Source of the DNA: an uncultured Candidatus Melainabacteria bacterium | Lineage (GTDB): Bacteria > Cyanobacteriota > Vampirovibrionia > LMEP-6097 | Reading direction: 5' to 3' | DNA: 7,119 nt | Assembly: GCA_937927525.1 (NCBI GenBank) | Contig: CALBDR010000237.1 | Span: forward strand, 1 to 7,119 | Shown here: piece after piece, positions 6,606 to 7,119 of the stretch | Layout: every line of letters starts with the position of its first letter | Numbering within the stretch: position 1 is the first letter of the stretch | The notes under the pieces: generated by a model | Databases searched by the model: none | What the model saw: only the letters and a program-made list of their open reading frames with translations | Told to the model about the DNA's origin: nothing | Program-made: the position numbers and the translations under genes

Positions 6606-7119
6606 TTAGAAGCCATGATCACCACCGATAATTCCAGTCTCATTATCAGCAAAATACCAAGTATTTACCATGAAATTATTTGTAGACAATGTAACCCACC
6701 CAGTTTTATTGTTCATAAATTTTTTGATCTCTGCATTGTCTTTTAAGTTAAACCTTAGAAAGCCGTTAGGTTTGATTGTTAACTCCTTAACCATAGGTAA
6801 TTCTTCATCAGCAGCCCAAAAAGATAGTGTGATATCAGCAGGTTTATCATAATTTTTAAATATGGAAAAATTAGTAATTATAAAAAAAGGATTCTTGGAT
6901 TGTAATAATGGTAACCATCGCAATGTTTCTTTTTTATCTGGATAACTAGGCTTTGGGTAGTGAAGTCCAAAGCATATATTTGAAGGAAGATCATATACTT
7001 TGTTAATTTCCCCAATATTTAAACCGAGTTTGAACCTTTTAGGAATTTGATGGCTATCTGCTATGAAATTAACCTGAGCAATAATATCATTGGACTTAAG
7101 TATTTTATCAGTATTGAAA
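6606..7119 (-). CDS. Uncharacterised protein, C-terminal 170 residues (start beyond right edge)
   Basis: The reading frame is open from the right edge to a TAA at 6608-6606 and gives 170 residues. An internal TTG at 6923 is not a plausible start because the frame continues upstream without a stop and with protein-like composition. No enzyme motif is recognised. The visible part alternates hydrophobic and polar stretches like beta strands (FFIITNFSIF, ADITLSFW, GFLRFNL, GWVTLST), separated by turns rich in Asn, Gly, Pro and Lys, suggesting one or two beta-sandwich domains. It ends in an aromatic and glycine-rich tail, NTWYF followed by GGDHGF at the extreme C-terminus (6626-6609). No signal peptide can be judged because the N-terminus is absent. 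It is oriented like the left-hand operon and opposite to pseBC, so its transcript would run antisense into pseC unless stopped. It may be a glycan-binding or glycan-processing protein by context only. Confidence 0.8.
   Translation of the reverse strand, partial: FNTDKILKSNDIIAQVNFIADSHQIPKRFKLGLNIGEINKVYDLPSNICFGLHYPKPSYPDKKETLRWLPLLQSKNPFFIITNFSIFKNYDKPADITLSFWAADEELPMVKELTIKPNGFLRFNLKDNAEIKKFMNNKTGWVTLSTNNFMVNTWYFADNETGIIGGDHGF

Noticed and set aside
6670..6852. 60-codon plus-strand open frame
   Set aside because: Antisense to the right-end gene, whose frame stays open for the full 513 bases to the window edge; more likely a shadow.
6606..6923. Complete 105-aa gene starting at TTG 6923
   Set aside because: The same frame continues without a stop to 7118 with protein-like composition, so the TTG is an internal leucine codon of a longer gene.

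Overview
This AT-rich window (about one third G+C by eye) reads as an interior piece of a surface-polysaccharide (O-antigen, capsule or glycan-modification) locus of a bacterium, most likely Gram-negative. The evidence is the mix of genes: nucleotide-sugar enzymes, sugar-type methyltransferases, a cupin and a thiamine-diphosphate enzyme, packed closely or overlapping. The species cannot be named from the sequence. Ribosome-binding sites are weak or absent at almost every start, so several starts are chosen from homology and gene overlap.

Layout. From 4255 leftwards to the window edge, five minus-strand genes form one tight unit. In transcription order they are a zinc-ribbon SAM methyltransferase (4255-3269), an FkbM-family methyltransferase (3219-2329), an RfbF-like sugar-phosphate nucleotidyltransferase (2319-1522), a cupin protein (1537-752) and an acetolactate-synthase-like TPP enzyme that runs off the left edge (762-1). 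Spacings are 49 bp, 9 bp, a 16-bp overlap and an 11-bp (or 8-bp) overlap. A 192-bp AT-rich divergent intergenic region (4256-4447) separates this unit from two plus-strand genes, pseB (4448-5458) and pseC (5448-6596), which overlap by 11 bp. pseC converges, with 9 bp between stop codons, on a minus-strand gene of unknown function whose C-terminal part fills 6606-7119 and whose start lies beyond the right edge.

How the genes may work together. PseB and PseC are known to turn UDP-GlcNAc into UDP-4-amino-4,6-dideoxy-N-acetyl-L-altrosamine, the first two steps towards pseudaminic acid. The later Pse enzymes are not next to them here. The nucleotidyltransferase, cupin and TPP enzyme look like a second, separate module. 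A nucleotidyltransferase resembling glucose-1-phosphate cytidylyltransferase beside an acetolactate-synthase-like enzyme recalls branched-chain sugar pathways such as CDP-yersiniose (YerE), but the required 4,6-dehydratase and deoxygenase are not visible, so this is inference. The two methyltransferases would decorate the sugar or glycan.

No tRNA, rRNA, CRISPR array, insertion sequence or convincing intrinsic terminator was seen. The points most worth a second look are the nucleotidyltransferase lacking the usual Arg in its GxGxR loop, the possible new sugar module, the orphan inverted pseBC pair, and the uncharacterised right-end protein ending in GGDHGF.
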